Notes under the pieces: model-generated
Database searches by the model: none
Seen by the model: only the letters and a program-made list of their open reading frames with translations
What the model was told of the DNA's origin: nothing
In this document: positions 8,437 through 17,928 of the stretch, one piece after another
How the letters are laid out: each line of letters opens with the position of its first letter
Position numbering within the stretch: the stretch's first letter is position 1
Position numbers and translations under genes: made by a program
Assembly (NCBI GenBank): GCA_943913135.1
Contig: CALTVE010000001.1
Location: forward strand, 124,001-188,000
DNA: 64,000 nucleotides
Direction: 5' to 3'
DNA from: an uncultured Francisella sp.
GTDB lineage: Bacteria; Pseudomonadota; Gammaproteobacteria; Burkholderiales; Neisseriaceae

Positions 8437-9873
8437 ATGTCAGCTGGAATCGTGTTTATAGGCATTATAGTCATTTGTATCCTTGCTCTTGCCTTGGTGG
8501 TGGCTTATGGCATCTATCAAGAAAACCGCTATCGTAAGGAAGTATATAAGCAGTTTGGTAATGCGCATCGCGATGTTTTGTTAGAAGATTCTCAGATGCA
8601 GGTGCGTGAAGGCGAACGCTGGGGTGAAAATTCTGCTTTCTCTCGTTCTTATCATGAAGATAATGTGGAAAAAGATGACGCTGAAAACTTTGCCAGCGGA
8701 GAAAGCGCGTTCTTTCCTACTTACTCGCGAGAGCAGGCTTCAGACTCAGAAGAAATGAATACACCAGCATCGCGTCCTTTTTTTGCTTTTAAAGAGGAAT
8801 CTGAAGAAGTACTCGACCGTTCTGACGATACTTTTAATCGTCCTAAAAGACAGAAAATTCCTGAACAAGAAGATTTATCTTGGTCAGATCCTGGAGAAAA
8901 GGAAGTCGATGAGGCTTCCCTTTCTCAAGAAGAAACATCGATAGAAGAAAAAGATGATGTGAGCTCTCCTGAAAGTAAGGACCATAATTTTTTTAATAAA
9001 ATAGAGCAAATTTTACCTAGTAAAAATCATAAGGACCGGTCGATGGTGCCTTTGAAAGAACTGGAGAAAGCCGACCTTCATTGGTTTAATCCTGCTTTTG
9101 ATTATTTAGCGTATGTCACTTTAAAAAAACCACAGGAATTACATTCTTTGCCGCGATTGAGTAATAAATATCGCTTTCAGATTGCTGGTTATACCTTGGA
9201 CCATCGCTTTCAATTGGCAGAACCTATCCCCGAAGTTGAATATAAAGCTTATGTAATTGGCCTGCAGGCAATTAGCCGCTCTGGCCTGGCTCCTCGTGAA
9301 GACTTAATTCAGTTTGGTAAACAGGTTAAAGAATTTAGTGAGGCAATTGGAGGGATATATCACTTAAGTGATGTGGATGATTTTTATAAACTGGCTGAGC
9401 CTATGGATGAGCTTTGCGCTCGGGTTGACCAGATTATTGCCCTACATTTAGTAGCACGTGAGGGCATCAGCGGTATGGCTTTGCGTGCAAAGTTAGAAGA
9501 GAATGGCTTTGCTTTAGCCCATGATGGTGCTTTCTACTATCCCGATGTAGAAGAAGGGCTGTTTAAAGCAGTTAATATGGATGATACAGTACCTTTTACC
9601 GCTAAGCTTTTAATGGATAAGCGTTTTAAAGGTTTTAGCCTACTTTTTGACATTACCCATGTTCCAGCTGGACGAGAATATTTTGATACCTTTATGGGGT
9701 TAGCGATCAAATTAGCCAATGAATTGGGTTTAGATTTAGTAGACGATGAATTAGCCTCTTTATCGACCGATTGGCTTAAAAGCATTGGTGATTATATTGC
9801 CGCACGGCAAAAAGAAATGGAAGTGGTAGGCGTTCCTCCGGGCAGTGATTTGGCCCGTCGTCTCTTTGCATAG
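8437..9873 (+). CDS. zipA: Cell division protein ZipA
   Basis: ZipA tethers FtsZ to the inner membrane at the division site. The layout fits: a single N-terminal membrane helix (about residues 3-25, GIVFIGIIVICILALALVV), a basic patch, then a long acidic linker rich in Ser/Glu (about 45-200). The C-terminal FtsZ-binding domain has its diagnostic run IIALHLVAREGISGMALR at roughly residues 332-349. At 478 residues it exceeds the E. coli protein because of the linker and an extra segment at about 210-320. ATG is preceded by GAGGGG. It lies directly upstream of ligA, the same neighbour as in E. coli. Both ZipA and the FtsK-like protein encoded nearby are early divisome components. Confidence 0.9.
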   Translation: MSAGIVFIGIIVICILALALVVAYGIYQENRYRKEVYKQFGNAHRDVLLEDSQMQVREGERWGENSAFSRSYHEDNVEKDDAENFASGESAFFPTYSREQASDSEEMNTPASRPFFAFKEESEEVLDRSDDTFNRPKRQKIPEQEDLSWSDPGEKEVDEASLSQEETSIEEKDDVSSPESKDHNFFNKIEQILPSKNHKDRSMVPLKELEKADLHWFNPAFDYLAYVTLKKPQELHSLPRLSNKYRFQIAGYTLDHRFQLAEPIPEVEYKAYVIGLQAISRSGLAPREDLIQFGKQVKEFSEAIGGIYHLSDVDDFYKLAEPMDELCARVDQIIALHLVAREGISGMALRAKLEENGFALAHDGAFYYPDVEEGLFKAVNMDDTVPFTAKLLMDKRFKGFSLLFDITHVPAGREYFDTFMGLAIKLANELGLDLVDDELASLSTDWLKSIGDYIAARQKEMEVVGVPPGSDLARRLFA

Positions 9874-9880
9874 GGTATCT

Positions 9881-12448
9881 ATGGCCACAGACAAAGAGCG
9901 CGCACAGAGCACCATTGGTCAACTTAAAGAACTGCTGAAGCAGTATGCTAAGGAATATTATGATTTAGATAATCCGAGCGTCCCTGATGCTGAATATGAT
10001 CGCCTCTTTAAAGAGTTAGAAAAATTAGAAACACGCTACCCCGATTTAATTACGGCTGATAGTCCAACGCAAAAGGTGGGCGGTTCGGCCAGTTCTGTAT
10101 TCAAAAAAGTAAAGCATCAAATTCCGATGCTGTCTCTAGCGAATGTTTTTCCGGAAGTGAGTAATCAAGGTAAGACTTTTGATTACAGCGAATTACGTCG
10201 TTTTGATGCCCGGGTTGTCAAGGAGCTTGGGGTTGAAAAAGTGCGTTATGTCAGTGAACCTAAGTTTGATGGCTTAGCAGTGACGATTCTTTATCGGGAT
10301 AGCCAACTATTTGAAGCGTCTACGCGCGGTGATGGCTGGGTGGGGGAAGATGTTACGCGCAATGTTAAAACCATAGACAATCTTCCGCACACATTAAAAA
10401 CATCTTTACCTTATATAGAAATACGGGGGGAAGCATTAATGCTGAAAGCAGATTTCCTCCGTTTAAATGAAGATCAAGAAAAAATAGGCGGTAAAATATT
10501 TGCCAATCCACGCAATGCTGCTGCAGGTTCTTTGCGCCAATTGAATCCTGAGGTAACTGCCCAGCGGCATTTATACTTTTTTGCATATGATGTTATATCG
10601 CTAGAAAAAAAGGATGCTCTTTTTTCTTCCCACAGCGAAGCGATGAACTATTTGGCGTCTATGGGGATTCCAGTGCCGGGTAAAACGTTAATGAAAGTAT
10701 GTTATGGCATTGAAGAGTTGATTGCACATTATGAATTTCTTTATAAAGAACGGCCTTCTTTACCTTTTGAAATCGATGGCGTAGTGGTTAAAGTAGATGT
10801 CATTAAAGAGCAGCAACAACTTGGGTTTGTTGCTCGGGCACCGCGCTTTGCTATCGCCCATAAATTTCCAGCAGAAGAAGCCTTAACCCGAGTAGAAGCC
10901 ATTGAACTTAATGTAGGACGTACGGGGGCGCTGACGCCAGTGGCTCATTTATCACCGGTTAATGTAAGTGGGGTCACGGTTTCAAACGCTAGCTTACACA
11001 ATTTGGGTGAAATAGAGCGTAAAGATGTGCGTGCGCAAGATACTGTGGTAGTGCGCCGAGCCGGTGATGTGATTCCCGAAGTGGTACGGGTAGTGCTAGA
11101 GAGGCGACCGATGAAGAAAGATAAAAATGGTCGTAGGGTACCTGAGCAAGCACTTTTTAAGATGCCGGATAAGTGCCCAGTATGTGCAAGCTCGGTGATA
11201 AAAGAAGGGGCGATTTATTATTGTACTGGCCATTTGGTATGCCCCGAACAAAGGGTGCAGGCCCTTCTTCATTTTGCTTCTCGTCGGGCATTGAATATTG
11301 AAGAAGTAGGAGAAAAATTATTACTGGCGTTGAATAAATGGCAGTTTGTTGCTCATTTTGCCGATCTTTATCATTTGCGCCGGGAAGATCTGTTGCACTT
11401 AAAACTATTTTCTTTATTGGAAAGTTTAGTAGCTACGCACGAGGAACGTATGGCGTTGTGGAATACCCGGCCCACTGGCTTGCAGGAATTACAAAAAAAT
11501 CGTCGTCAATTTTTATCGGCGCAAGCTGATTTTTTAAATCATTTAACATTAGAAGAAGAGCGGTATCGTGATAAAGAACGCGCGATGGCGCTTTTACATT
11601 ATTTACAAGACAATACCAGACAAAAAATAAATATTAAATGGACAGAGAATATTTTAAATAGTTTGGAAAAAAGCAGAGCTACAACTTTTGCCCGGTTGCT
11701 TTATGGTTTAGGAATTCGTTATGTAGGCGAAAAAACTGCTGAACTTTTGGCCAAGTATTTTGTAAATCTTGATCTACTGCAGCAAGCGCCTCTAAGTTTT
11801 TTATCGTTGGTACCGGAAATCGGTAGGGTAATTGCTGCCTCTGTGTATGATTATTTTCATACGAAGCGGAATAATAAAGAAATTGATGCTTTGTTGAAAG
11901 TAGGGATACATTTTTCTGAAAGAAAGCTAGCACCAGATGTATCTGAAGTTTTTGCCCCAGAAAAATGGCTAGAGCGTGATTTTGGGCTAAAAAAACAAAA
12001 TGTCTTAACCTGGCTTGCACAAGCCGGAGGACAAGTGAAAAATTTGCCCAAAACCTTACCTGAGGGCAGAGAGTTTGCGGTTTTGAATGATAGCAATAAA
12101 AAAGCGCAGCTAGAGAAAGATGTTATCTTTTATCAACAGCTCTTTAAAACGGCATCACCACAGGCAGAAAAAAAAGCTTTTTATCCAGATTTTACCGATA
12201 AAACCTTTGTATTTACGGGGACCTTAGACCACTGTACCCGCGAAGAAGCCGGCGAAAAGGTAGAAAAACTGGGGGCAAAAGTAGCAGGCAGCGTGTCACA
12301 GCGAACCGATGTAGTGGTGACCGGTAATAAGCCTGGATCTAAACTTATTAGAGCGCAAGAACTTCGTATTTCTATCTGGACGGAAGAAGAGTTTCAGCAT
12401 AAACTGATTAAGGCAACAAAGCCTAGGGGACACCATGAAGCCGATTAA
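9881..12448 (+). CDS. ligA: NAD-dependent DNA ligase LigA, enlarged
   Basis: Seals nicks in DNA using NAD. The adenylation domain has the KxDG nucleophile as EPKFDGLAV (lysine 128), then an OB fold and a four-cysteine zinc finger (CPVC...YYC...LVC at about 435-455). Helix-hairpin-helix repeats and a C-terminal BRCT domain (KTFVFTGTLDHCTREEA) follow. I start it at ATG 9881, 7 bases after zipA, rather than at an in-frame GTG inside zipA. The product is 855 residues against about 670 in E. coli. Two insertions explain this: about 80-95 charged residues inside the HhH region (11404-11640) and about 60 before the BRCT. Long LigA forms are known in Neisseria, so activity is expected. The 3' end overlaps galU by 14 bases. 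Confidence 0.95.
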   Translation: MATDKERAQSTIGQLKELLKQYAKEYYDLDNPSVPDAEYDRLFKELEKLETRYPDLITADSPTQKVGGSASSVFKKVKHQIPMLSLANVFPEVSNQGKTFDYSELRRFDARVVKELGVEKVRYVSEPKFDGLAVTILYRDSQLFEASTRGDGWVGEDVTRNVKTIDNLPHTLKTSLPYIEIRGEALMLKADFLRLNEDQEKIGGKIFANPRNAAAGSLRQLNPEVTAQRHLYFFAYDVISLEKKDALFSSHSEAMNYLASMGIPVPGKTLMKVCYGIEELIAHYEFLYKERPSLPFEIDGVVVKVDVIKEQQQLGFVARAPRFAIAHKFPAEEALTRVEAIELNVGRTGALTPVAHLSPVNVSGVTVSNASLHNLGEIERKDVRAQDTVVVRRAGDVIPEVVRVVLERRPMKKDKNGRRVPEQALFKMPDKCPVCASSVIKEGAIYYCTGHLVCPEQRVQALLHFASRRALNIEEVGEKLLLALNKWQFVAHFADLYHLRREDLLHLKLFSLLESLVATHEERMALWNTRPTGLQELQKNRRQFLSAQADFLNHLTLEEERYRDKERAMALLHYLQDNTRQKINIKWTENILNSLEKSRATTFARLLYGLGIRYVGEKTAELLAKYFVNLDLLQQAPLSFLSLVPEIGRVIAASVYDYFHTKRNNKEIDALLKVGIHFSERKLAPDVSEVFAPEKWLERDFGLKKQNVLTWLAQAGGQVKNLPKTLPEGREFAVLNDSNKKAQLEKDVIFYQQLFKTASPQAEKKAFYPDFTDKTFVFTGTLDHCTREEAGEKVEKLGAKVAGSVSQRTDVVVTGNKPGSKLIRAQELRISIWTEEEFQHKLIKATKPRGHHEAD

Positions 12449-13325
12449 AAAAGCTGTTTTTCCAGTCGCAGGTTTAGGGACGCGCTTTTTGCCCGCCACC
12501 AAGGCTATGCCTAAAGAAATGTTACCCATCGTCGATAAGCCGCTCATTCAATATGCGGTAGAAGAGGCGATAGAAGCAGGTTGTACGGAAATTATTTTCA
12601 TTACTGGCCGCAATAAGCGGAGTATTGAAGACCATTTCGACATGGCCTATGAGCTAGAGAGCGAGCTTGCCTTTAAAAATAAAGACAAGCTTCTAGAAAG
12701 CGTGCAGGATATTTTGCCTAGCGGTGTCAGTTGCTTATATATCCGACAGACGGCGGCCTTGGGACTGGGACATGCAGTATTAAAATCACAGCCGGCGGTC
12801 GGTCGTGAAGCCTTTGCGGTCATTTTAGCTGACGATTTAATTGATGCTTGCCCGGGTACCTTAAAACAAATGGTGCAAGTATATGAACAAGTAGGCCATA
12901 GCGTCTTAGGGGTAGAAGAAGTTGAGCTTTCAGCTACAAGCTCTTATGGAATCGTAGAAGTCAGTCAGGGACAAAAATATTTATCTTTAGACAGTATTGT
13001 AGAAAAACCTAGTCCCGATGAGGCACCTTCTAACCTTGCTGTCGTGGGACGGTATATTTTAACTCCCCGTATTTTTGATTTATTGGCTAAGCAAGAAAGA
13101 GGAGCGGGCGGTGAAATTCAATTAACCGACGGTATTTCACGCTTATTGCAGCATGAACGGGTGAGTGCATTCCCTTTAATTGGTAAGCGCTATGATTGTG
13201 GGAGCAAAGTGGGGTATCTGGCTGCTAATTTGGCTTATGGGATGAAACACCCTGAAACACGGGATTTATTCCAGGAAATTGTACAAGAGACGGCACAGCA
13301 GTTACAAGCGCCCAATAACAAATAG
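12435..13325 (+). CDS. galU: UTP-glucose-1-phosphate uridylyltransferase
   Basis: Makes UDP-glucose from UTP and glucose-1-phosphate in the cytoplasm, feeding UDP-sugar and envelope polysaccharide synthesis. The nucleotide-binding start FPVAGLGTRFLPATKAMPKE is the family signature. IVEKPSPDEAPSNLAVVGRY and GGEIQLTDGI are further GalU landmarks. The 296 residues are normal. ATG 12435 has CTAGGGGA just upstream, inside the end of ligA, so translation is probably coupled. galE, which acts on the same UDP-glucose, lies 10 kb away on the other strand. Confidence 0.96.
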   Translation: MKPIKKAVFPVAGLGTRFLPATKAMPKEMLPIVDKPLIQYAVEEAIEAGCTEIIFITGRNKRSIEDHFDMAYELESELAFKNKDKLLESVQDILPSGVSCLYIRQTAALGLGHAVLKSQPAVGREAFAVILADDLIDACPGTLKQMVQVYEQVGHSVLGVEEVELSATSSYGIVEVSQGQKYLSLDSIVEKPSPDEAPSNLAVVGRYILTPRIFDLLAKQERGAGGEIQLTDGISRLLQHERVSAFPLIGKRYDCGSKVGYLAANLAYGMKHPETRDLFQEIVQETAQQLQAPNNK

Positions 13326-13344
13326 TAAATCAGAGGGGTTTACA

Positions 13345-14424
13345 ATGTATATTGCAAAAAAACGCTCTTTAGTCCCCTGGGTAATGTTGGTTTTGTTGTT
13401 GGTTATTGTGGGTGTTTCCTACTTGCTTTCCGACATTTTAACCCCCTTTTTAGTGGGCATAGTTTTGGCTTATTTTCTCAATCCTCTGGCTGAACGACTG
13501 GAAAAATATATGCCCCGTTTTTTAGTATCTTTTATTTTAGTGATGTTTACGGTGGTGGTTGTTGTCTTGTTTATCGCAGTAATTGTTCCCGTCATTATTG
13601 ATCAGGCAAGGGAACTGGTAGAAAAGATACCTTGGCTCTTAGAATGGTTGGCCCAAAAAAGGGCAGGTTTCCATTTACCCCATGCCTTAGAAAAACAGCT
13701 TTCTATACGTTCAGCATTGAATTTACATAGTTTAAGCAATATTTGGCAACAAAATAGTGAAACTTTTAAATCCGTATTGGCCAGTTTAACCCACTATATC
13801 AAGCGAACAGGTACAGGCTTATTATGGGTGATTTATGATATTTTAATGTTGCCAGTTACAACGCTTTATTTTCTGCATGTATGGCCGCGTCTTGTTCGGC
13901 GTATTAACTCTTTAATCCCTTTACGTTATGTTCCTGCAGCACATGCTTTAGCACGGGAAGTAGAAGAAACTTTAAATGGTTTTGTACGTGGTCAATTATT
14001 AGTATTGATGGTGATGGGCCTGGTATATGGAACTGGCTTAATGTTAGTGGGTTTAAGAAACGGATTCATTTTAGGCTTTGTGATGGGCTTTTTGGGCATT
14101 ATCCCTTATGTAGGTTTTATTGTGGGTTCTATTTTGTCTAGTTTATCAGCGATTTTGCAATTTGGTGATTTTGGTCATTTAATCGCTGTATGGGTTGTTT
14201 TTAGTATTGGTCAAGTATTAGAATCTTTGATTGTAGCTCCTAAATTGATTGGCGATCGCATTGGTTTATCACCTGTTTTGGTTATTTTATCTTTGTTTGC
14301 TTTTGGACAAATTTTTGGTTTTTTGGGGGTGTTGCTGGCGCTCCCCTTGGCGGGAGTATGCGCGGTAATTGGTAAAACTTTGTACTGTGCCTACCACCAA
14401 AGCAAATTTTATTTAGAGGAATAA
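13345..14424 (+). CDS. perM: AI-2E family membrane permease (PerM-like)
   Basis: A 359-residue integral membrane protein of the AI-2E transporter/UPF0118 family. It has about eight hydrophobic helices, two at the N-terminus (residues 10-60), one at about 65-90, and the rest after residue 150. Family features include PFLVGIVLAYFLNPLAERLE near the start and the glycine-rich stretch FLGIIPYVGFIVGS near residue 255. Related proteins export small molecules or sodium, but substrate cannot be read from sequence. The start is ATG 13345 with AGAGGGG upstream, not the earlier in-frame codon inside galU. hda follows after 4 bases. A perM-hda pairing is seen in other gammaproteobacteria. Confidence 0.85.
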   Translation: MYIAKKRSLVPWVMLVLLLVIVGVSYLLSDILTPFLVGIVLAYFLNPLAERLEKYMPRFLVSFILVMFTVVVVVLFIAVIVPVIIDQARELVEKIPWLLEWLAQKRAGFHLPHALEKQLSIRSALNLHSLSNIWQQNSETFKSVLASLTHYIKRTGTGLLWVIYDILMLPVTTLYFLHVWPRLVRRINSLIPLRYVPAAHALAREVEETLNGFVRGQLLVLMVMGLVYGTGLMLVGLRNGFILGFVMGFLGIIPYVGFIVGSILSSLSAILQFGDFGHLIAVWVVFSIGQVLESLIVAPKLIGDRIGLSPVLVILSLFAFGQIFGFLGVLLALPLAGVCAVIGKTLYCAYHQSKFYLEE

Positions 14425-14428
14425 GGTA

Positions 14429-15094
14429 ATGGAAGGGCAATTGCTCATTGATTTTAAAGATCAGTATTACCCGCCTTTGTCTTTCTTATTGGGTGAAAGT
14501 AACAGCGAATTGCTGCTTGCATTAAACGAAAATAATAGCTCAATGCTTTATATATGGGGGGATTCTACTTCACTTAAAAGTTATCTTTTACATGCTTGGC
14601 TTGCTAAAAAGCGGCAAAAAGGGGCGACGACGCTGGCATTAACTCCGGAAATTTTGCATCGTATGTCGTTGGAGAAATTATTAGAAATCCAGTACCTTAC
14701 TTTGGAAAATATAGACCAGTGGCCTAAAGAAGAGCATGGTAAGATTTTTACTCTCTTAAGTGAACCTCTAAAAGATCAATATTTTTTAGTCAGTGCTTCA
14801 GTAGCGCCTTTAAGGTTAGATATTCCTAAAGAAATGCGTACCCGCCTTTCTTTAGGTCTAAGCTTTGCTTTAAAACCTTTAAGTAGTGATGATAAGAAAA
14901 AACTAATGACTGCTTTCTTACAGGCGCGCCAGACTGTGATGAGTGAAGAGGTATTGCAGTATTTAAGCACGCATGGCCCAAGAGATGCACAATTTCTTCT
15001 TCACACTTTAGAGGTATTAGAAGATTATGCCTTAAAGCTGCACCGACGTATTACCGTACCTTTAGTTAAGCAATTTTTTCAAGAACATGAATAG
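14429..15094 (+). CDS. hda: DnaA regulatory inactivator Hda-like protein
   Basis: A 221-residue DnaA-paralogue ATPase. It opens with QLLIDF, a fit to the sliding-clamp binding peptide that Hda uses to dock on DnaN. Clamp-bound Hda stimulates hydrolysis of ATP-DnaA after initiation. The AAA+ core is divergent: the P-loop position reads WGDSTSLKSYLLHA, keeping Lys-Ser but lacking the glycine before them. Walker B is reduced to LTLENIDQW. The C-terminal lid ends with GPRDAQFLLHTLEVL, typical of Hda. The E. coli protein is also degenerate at the P-loop. The 3' end overlaps the next gene by 8 bases. Confidence 0.83.
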   Translation: MEGQLLIDFKDQYYPPLSFLLGESNSELLLALNENNSSMLYIWGDSTSLKSYLLHAWLAKKRQKGATTLALTPEILHRMSLEKLLEIQYLTLENIDQWPKEEHGKIFTLLSEPLKDQYFLVSASVAPLRLDIPKEMRTRLSLGLSFALKPLSSDDKKKLMTAFLQARQTVMSEEVLQYLSTHGPRDAQFLLHTLEVLEDYALKLHRRITVPLVKQFFQEHE

Positions 15095-15761
15095 AAACAA
15101 CGTACTCGCCTTATTTGATTTAGATGATACCTTATTAAAAGGCGATTCTGATGTCGAATGGTCGCGTTATTTGGTAGATAAAGGTTTAAGTAGTCCCGAC
15201 ACCATTGAAAAAAGAAAGAAATATTTTATCGATTATCAGAATGGGATTTTGAACATTGATGAATTTTTACGCTTTCAATTATCACCGCTTGCTCGGTTTC
15301 ATCTTTCTCAATTAGAAAAGATGCATCAAGAGTTCATGGAAAATTATATTATTCCGCGCATTAACTTAGAAACAGTCTGTTTATTGCGCGCGCACCAGAA
15401 AGCAAACCACCGTACTTTACTGATTTCTGCGACCAACGAATTTATTATTCGACCGATTGCGCGTTATTTAGGGATAGATCATACCTTGGGCGTGAAATTA
15501 GAAACCAATGATAGGGGCTGCTATACCGGCAATTACCTCGGTACGCCGACTTATCGGGAAGGAAAGGTAAAACGGTTGATGGAGTGGCTAGAGCAAAGAG
15601 GAGAGTGCTATCAAGATTATGAAGATAGCTACTTTTATAGTGATTCGTTTAACGATGTGCCCTTACTAAAAAAAGTAGCCCACCCAGTGGCCATTAACCC
15701 TGATTGTAAACTTAAGGATTTTGCCACTCAAGCAGGCTGGAAAATTATTATTACCTCCTAA
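15087..15761 (+). CDS. HAD-IB family phosphatase (SerB/CicA-like)
   Basis: A 224-residue haloacid dehalogenase-superfamily hydrolase. Motif I is FDLDDTLLKGDSD near residue 11, containing the nucleophilic Asp and the DxDxT pattern. Motif II is LLISATNEF (about residue 112), and motif III/IV is FYSDSFNDVPLL (about 188). This IB subfamily includes phosphoserine phosphatase-like enzymes and CicA; the exact substrate cannot be told. It starts inside the end of hda, making it the last gene of the zipA-to-HAD run. A short CTCCT-AAAA-AGGAG hairpin surrounds its stop codon, without a T tract, before the convergent autotransporter gene. Confidence 0.85.
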   Translation: MNRNNVLALFDLDDTLLKGDSDVEWSRYLVDKGLSSPDTIEKRKKYFIDYQNGILNIDEFLRFQLSPLARFHLSQLEKMHQEFMENYIIPRINLETVCLLRAHQKANHRTLLISATNEFIIRPIARYLGIDHTLGVKLETNDRGCYTGNYLGTPTYREGKVKRLMEWLEQRGECYQDYEDSYFYSDSFNDVPLLKKVAHPVAINPDCKLKDFATQAGWKIIITS

Positions 15762-15778
15762 AAAGGAGTCCTGTAGTC

Positions 15779-17884
15779 TTATAGAGTCTTTTTGAGCCCT
15801 ATAGAAATTTGGGCGCTTTTGTTTTTATTTTTATCGATTAAAAAACCAAAGCTGGCTGTCGCACTTAAAGTGGGATTAATTTCTACTTGTCCATGTCCTT
15901 TTAGGCTTAACCAACGTTTTTCTTTAGGTAAGGATACTTCTTTGGGGATGTCAAAAGGCAGGTATTTTACCCCAGTTTGGATGCAATAAGGATTCACATG
16001 GAACGCTTGTTGATAACTGATTTCTGCAGAAGCATTAGCCTTTTTGTCCATAAGGGTAACCTTAGGCATATTGATCTGCCAGCCGATTAAAGCATAGGTT
16101 TTATTGTGCTTAGAAGCATCCAAACGCAAAGAGGTGGGATGATTTAATTTGTCTCTCACTGCACTTAAATGTTCGTGATTAAACCCTAGACCGATAAAAG
16201 GACCCGTGGCAATACTGTCTTGACGATATACCGCTAAGCCTCCCTTAATAAGAGCGCTAAAGCGTTTAGCATGCGCTGCATCGGCAGGTTCAATACGATA
16301 GGTATCACCCAATTTTACGCCGCGCTCGATATGGTGTGCCTGTAAATCGCCATAGGCCACACTGCCTTCTGCCCAATAAGGCTTTTCACTAGGTAGCCAA
16401 GCGGCAAATATACTTAGATTCTCACTATTTTGCCGATATGAAAAATGTGTAAAAGGGTGAACCCGGCCAAGACTGATCGATAATAGGGTACCCACTTGCC
16501 AATCGCGATTAAAAGCAGTCGCTACCCCCATGTTTAAGGAATGAGAAAAATGATTTTTAGCGGCGCCTACATAGGAATAAGGCATTTGGTAGAAAGCAGA
16601 ATAACCCCCGAAAACTTGCCATGTGTCGGGCTGAGTGGGGAGTGTTTTAATACCGGCTATGTAACCATCGATTAAACTATTGCTTTGTTCATTTAAACCA
16701 TCTAATTGATTGAGTAAGGTGGCATATTGATCAGGCGCATTTAAGATAGAAATAATGTATTGAGCAATGCCTACGTGGGTTTCCCAGCTGGGGTGAAACC
16801 AATCGCCGAAAATATAGTGACGATCTTGAAAGAAATTACCGCGTTCTGGAGTGCACTCTGAAGCCGGATAACTTAAGGAACATGCGGTTAAATTGGTACT
16901 GCCCACATGCCAATCGACGGAGTTGTCAATTAATTCAGTGAATAAGCTATCGACATCAGGAACTAATACCTGGTGGCGCATTGGATATAAAACATCATGC
17001 ACTGAGGTGTTATACTGACGGGCTACATCAGTTTGCACTTCAATAAATTTATCTAAAATCGTATCTAATAAAGGGCGAGGAATAAAAGGAAATTGCATAG
17101 CGAAGGCATCTAAAGTACGAGCCTTGTGAAATGCTTGCCCTTGGCCATTTTGCGGTAAGTGGCGCAAACGCTGATCAAGGTAATTACCATAAATTTTGCG
17201 GAATGCGAGAGTGAAATCACGATCGAAGGGTTTGGGAATAATTTCTGCAGCCAGGCTGGTAATCGCATCAACATGGAATAAACTGGTAATCGGTGCGAAA
17301 GCAGCGTTGGGCGCATTAGGCACAATTACATAAGGTGCCTTGGCATCTAACATGTTTTTTATACTCTGGCCCAGCATCACTGCTGGGTCTTCTTCGGCTA
17401 GATGGTTATATAAAGTAAAGTGGCGTGCCTTAAAATCATAAAAGGGCAGTTTATAGAAATTATAGATAATCGATAAATTGACATCAACGGCGCCGATCCA
17501 CAGTACGTTTAAAAACTTTTTACTTAATTTACCGTGGTTATCTTCAATATAATGGCGTATTTGATCACGAACGGCAGCAACATTGGAAGAAGCAATGGCG
17601 TAATCTGTACCGCCAAAGAAATTAGAAAAGGCTCGTTTGCCAGTAAAATATTTAGACAAAGCATCAAAATAGCCTGGATAATCATAACCACCAGCAACAA
17701 AGCGGTGATCGGGGGCGCTCCCAGCATCAGTTAAACTGTCGCCAAATAACACTACGTGCTCAAATTCATAGCGCTTTGGTTTATCAATAATATTAAAAAC
17801 ATCAATGCCGTTGGCTGCAAATGCAGATGTACTCATTATGTAAGTTAAAAAAGCACAAATAGCTTTAGGTTTAAAACGCATCAT
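15779..17884 (-). CDS. GDSL/SGNH autotransporter, copy 1
   Basis: A 701-residue secreted protein of the EstA/PlaA-like class. It has a signal peptide (residues 1-23, cut after AFA), an SGNH passenger (about 40-400) and a C-terminal outer-membrane beta-barrel (about 430-701). Block I is FGDSLTDAGS with the serine at 50. Block V is FGDWFHPS, supplying Asp and His. Block III, normally GxND, reads IGAVDVN, so the oxyanion-hole asparagine is replaced by valine. Such proteins are usually cell-surface esterases or phospholipases; here activity is uncertain. It lies 44 bases downstream of a paralogue on the same strand. The barrel ends in KKTL, not the usual terminal phenylalanine. Confidence 0.85.
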   Translation of the reverse strand: MMRFKPKAICAFLTYIMSTSAFAANGIDVFNIIDKPKRYEFEHVVLFGDSLTDAGSAPDHRFVAGGYDYPGYFDALSKYFTGKRAFSNFFGGTDYAIASSNVAAVRDQIRHYIEDNHGKLSKKFLNVLWIGAVDVNLSIIYNFYKLPFYDFKARHFTLYNHLAEEDPAVMLGQSIKNMLDAKAPYVIVPNAPNAAFAPITSLFHVDAITSLAAEIIPKPFDRDFTLAFRKIYGNYLDQRLRHLPQNGQGQAFHKARTLDAFAMQFPFIPRPLLDTILDKFIEVQTDVARQYNTSVHDVLYPMRHQVLVPDVDSLFTELIDNSVDWHVGSTNLTACSLSYPASECTPERGNFFQDRHYIFGDWFHPSWETHVGIAQYIISILNAPDQYATLLNQLDGLNEQSNSLIDGYIAGIKTLPTQPDTWQVFGGYSAFYQMPYSYVGAAKNHFSHSLNMGVATAFNRDWQVGTLLSISLGRVHPFTHFSYRQNSENLSIFAAWLPSEKPYWAEGSVAYGDLQAHHIERGVKLGDTYRIEPADAAHAKRFSALIKGGLAVYRQDSIATGPFIGLGFNHEHLSAVRDKLNHPTSLRLDASKHNKTYALIGWQINMPKVTLMDKKANASAEISYQQAFHVNPYCIQTGVKYLPFDIPKEVSLPKEKRWLSLKGHGQVEINPTLSATASFGFLIDKNKNKSAQISIGLKKTL

Positions 17885-17928
17885 GCTGTGTTCCTATCCC
17901 TGAAACAGTGGTTGTAGTAGTAGAAGAT

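Noticed and set aside
15740..15780. CTCCT-AAAA-AGGAG hairpin as a terminator between the HAD and autotransporter genes
   Set aside because: Only 5 bp with no T tract on either strand; too weak to list.
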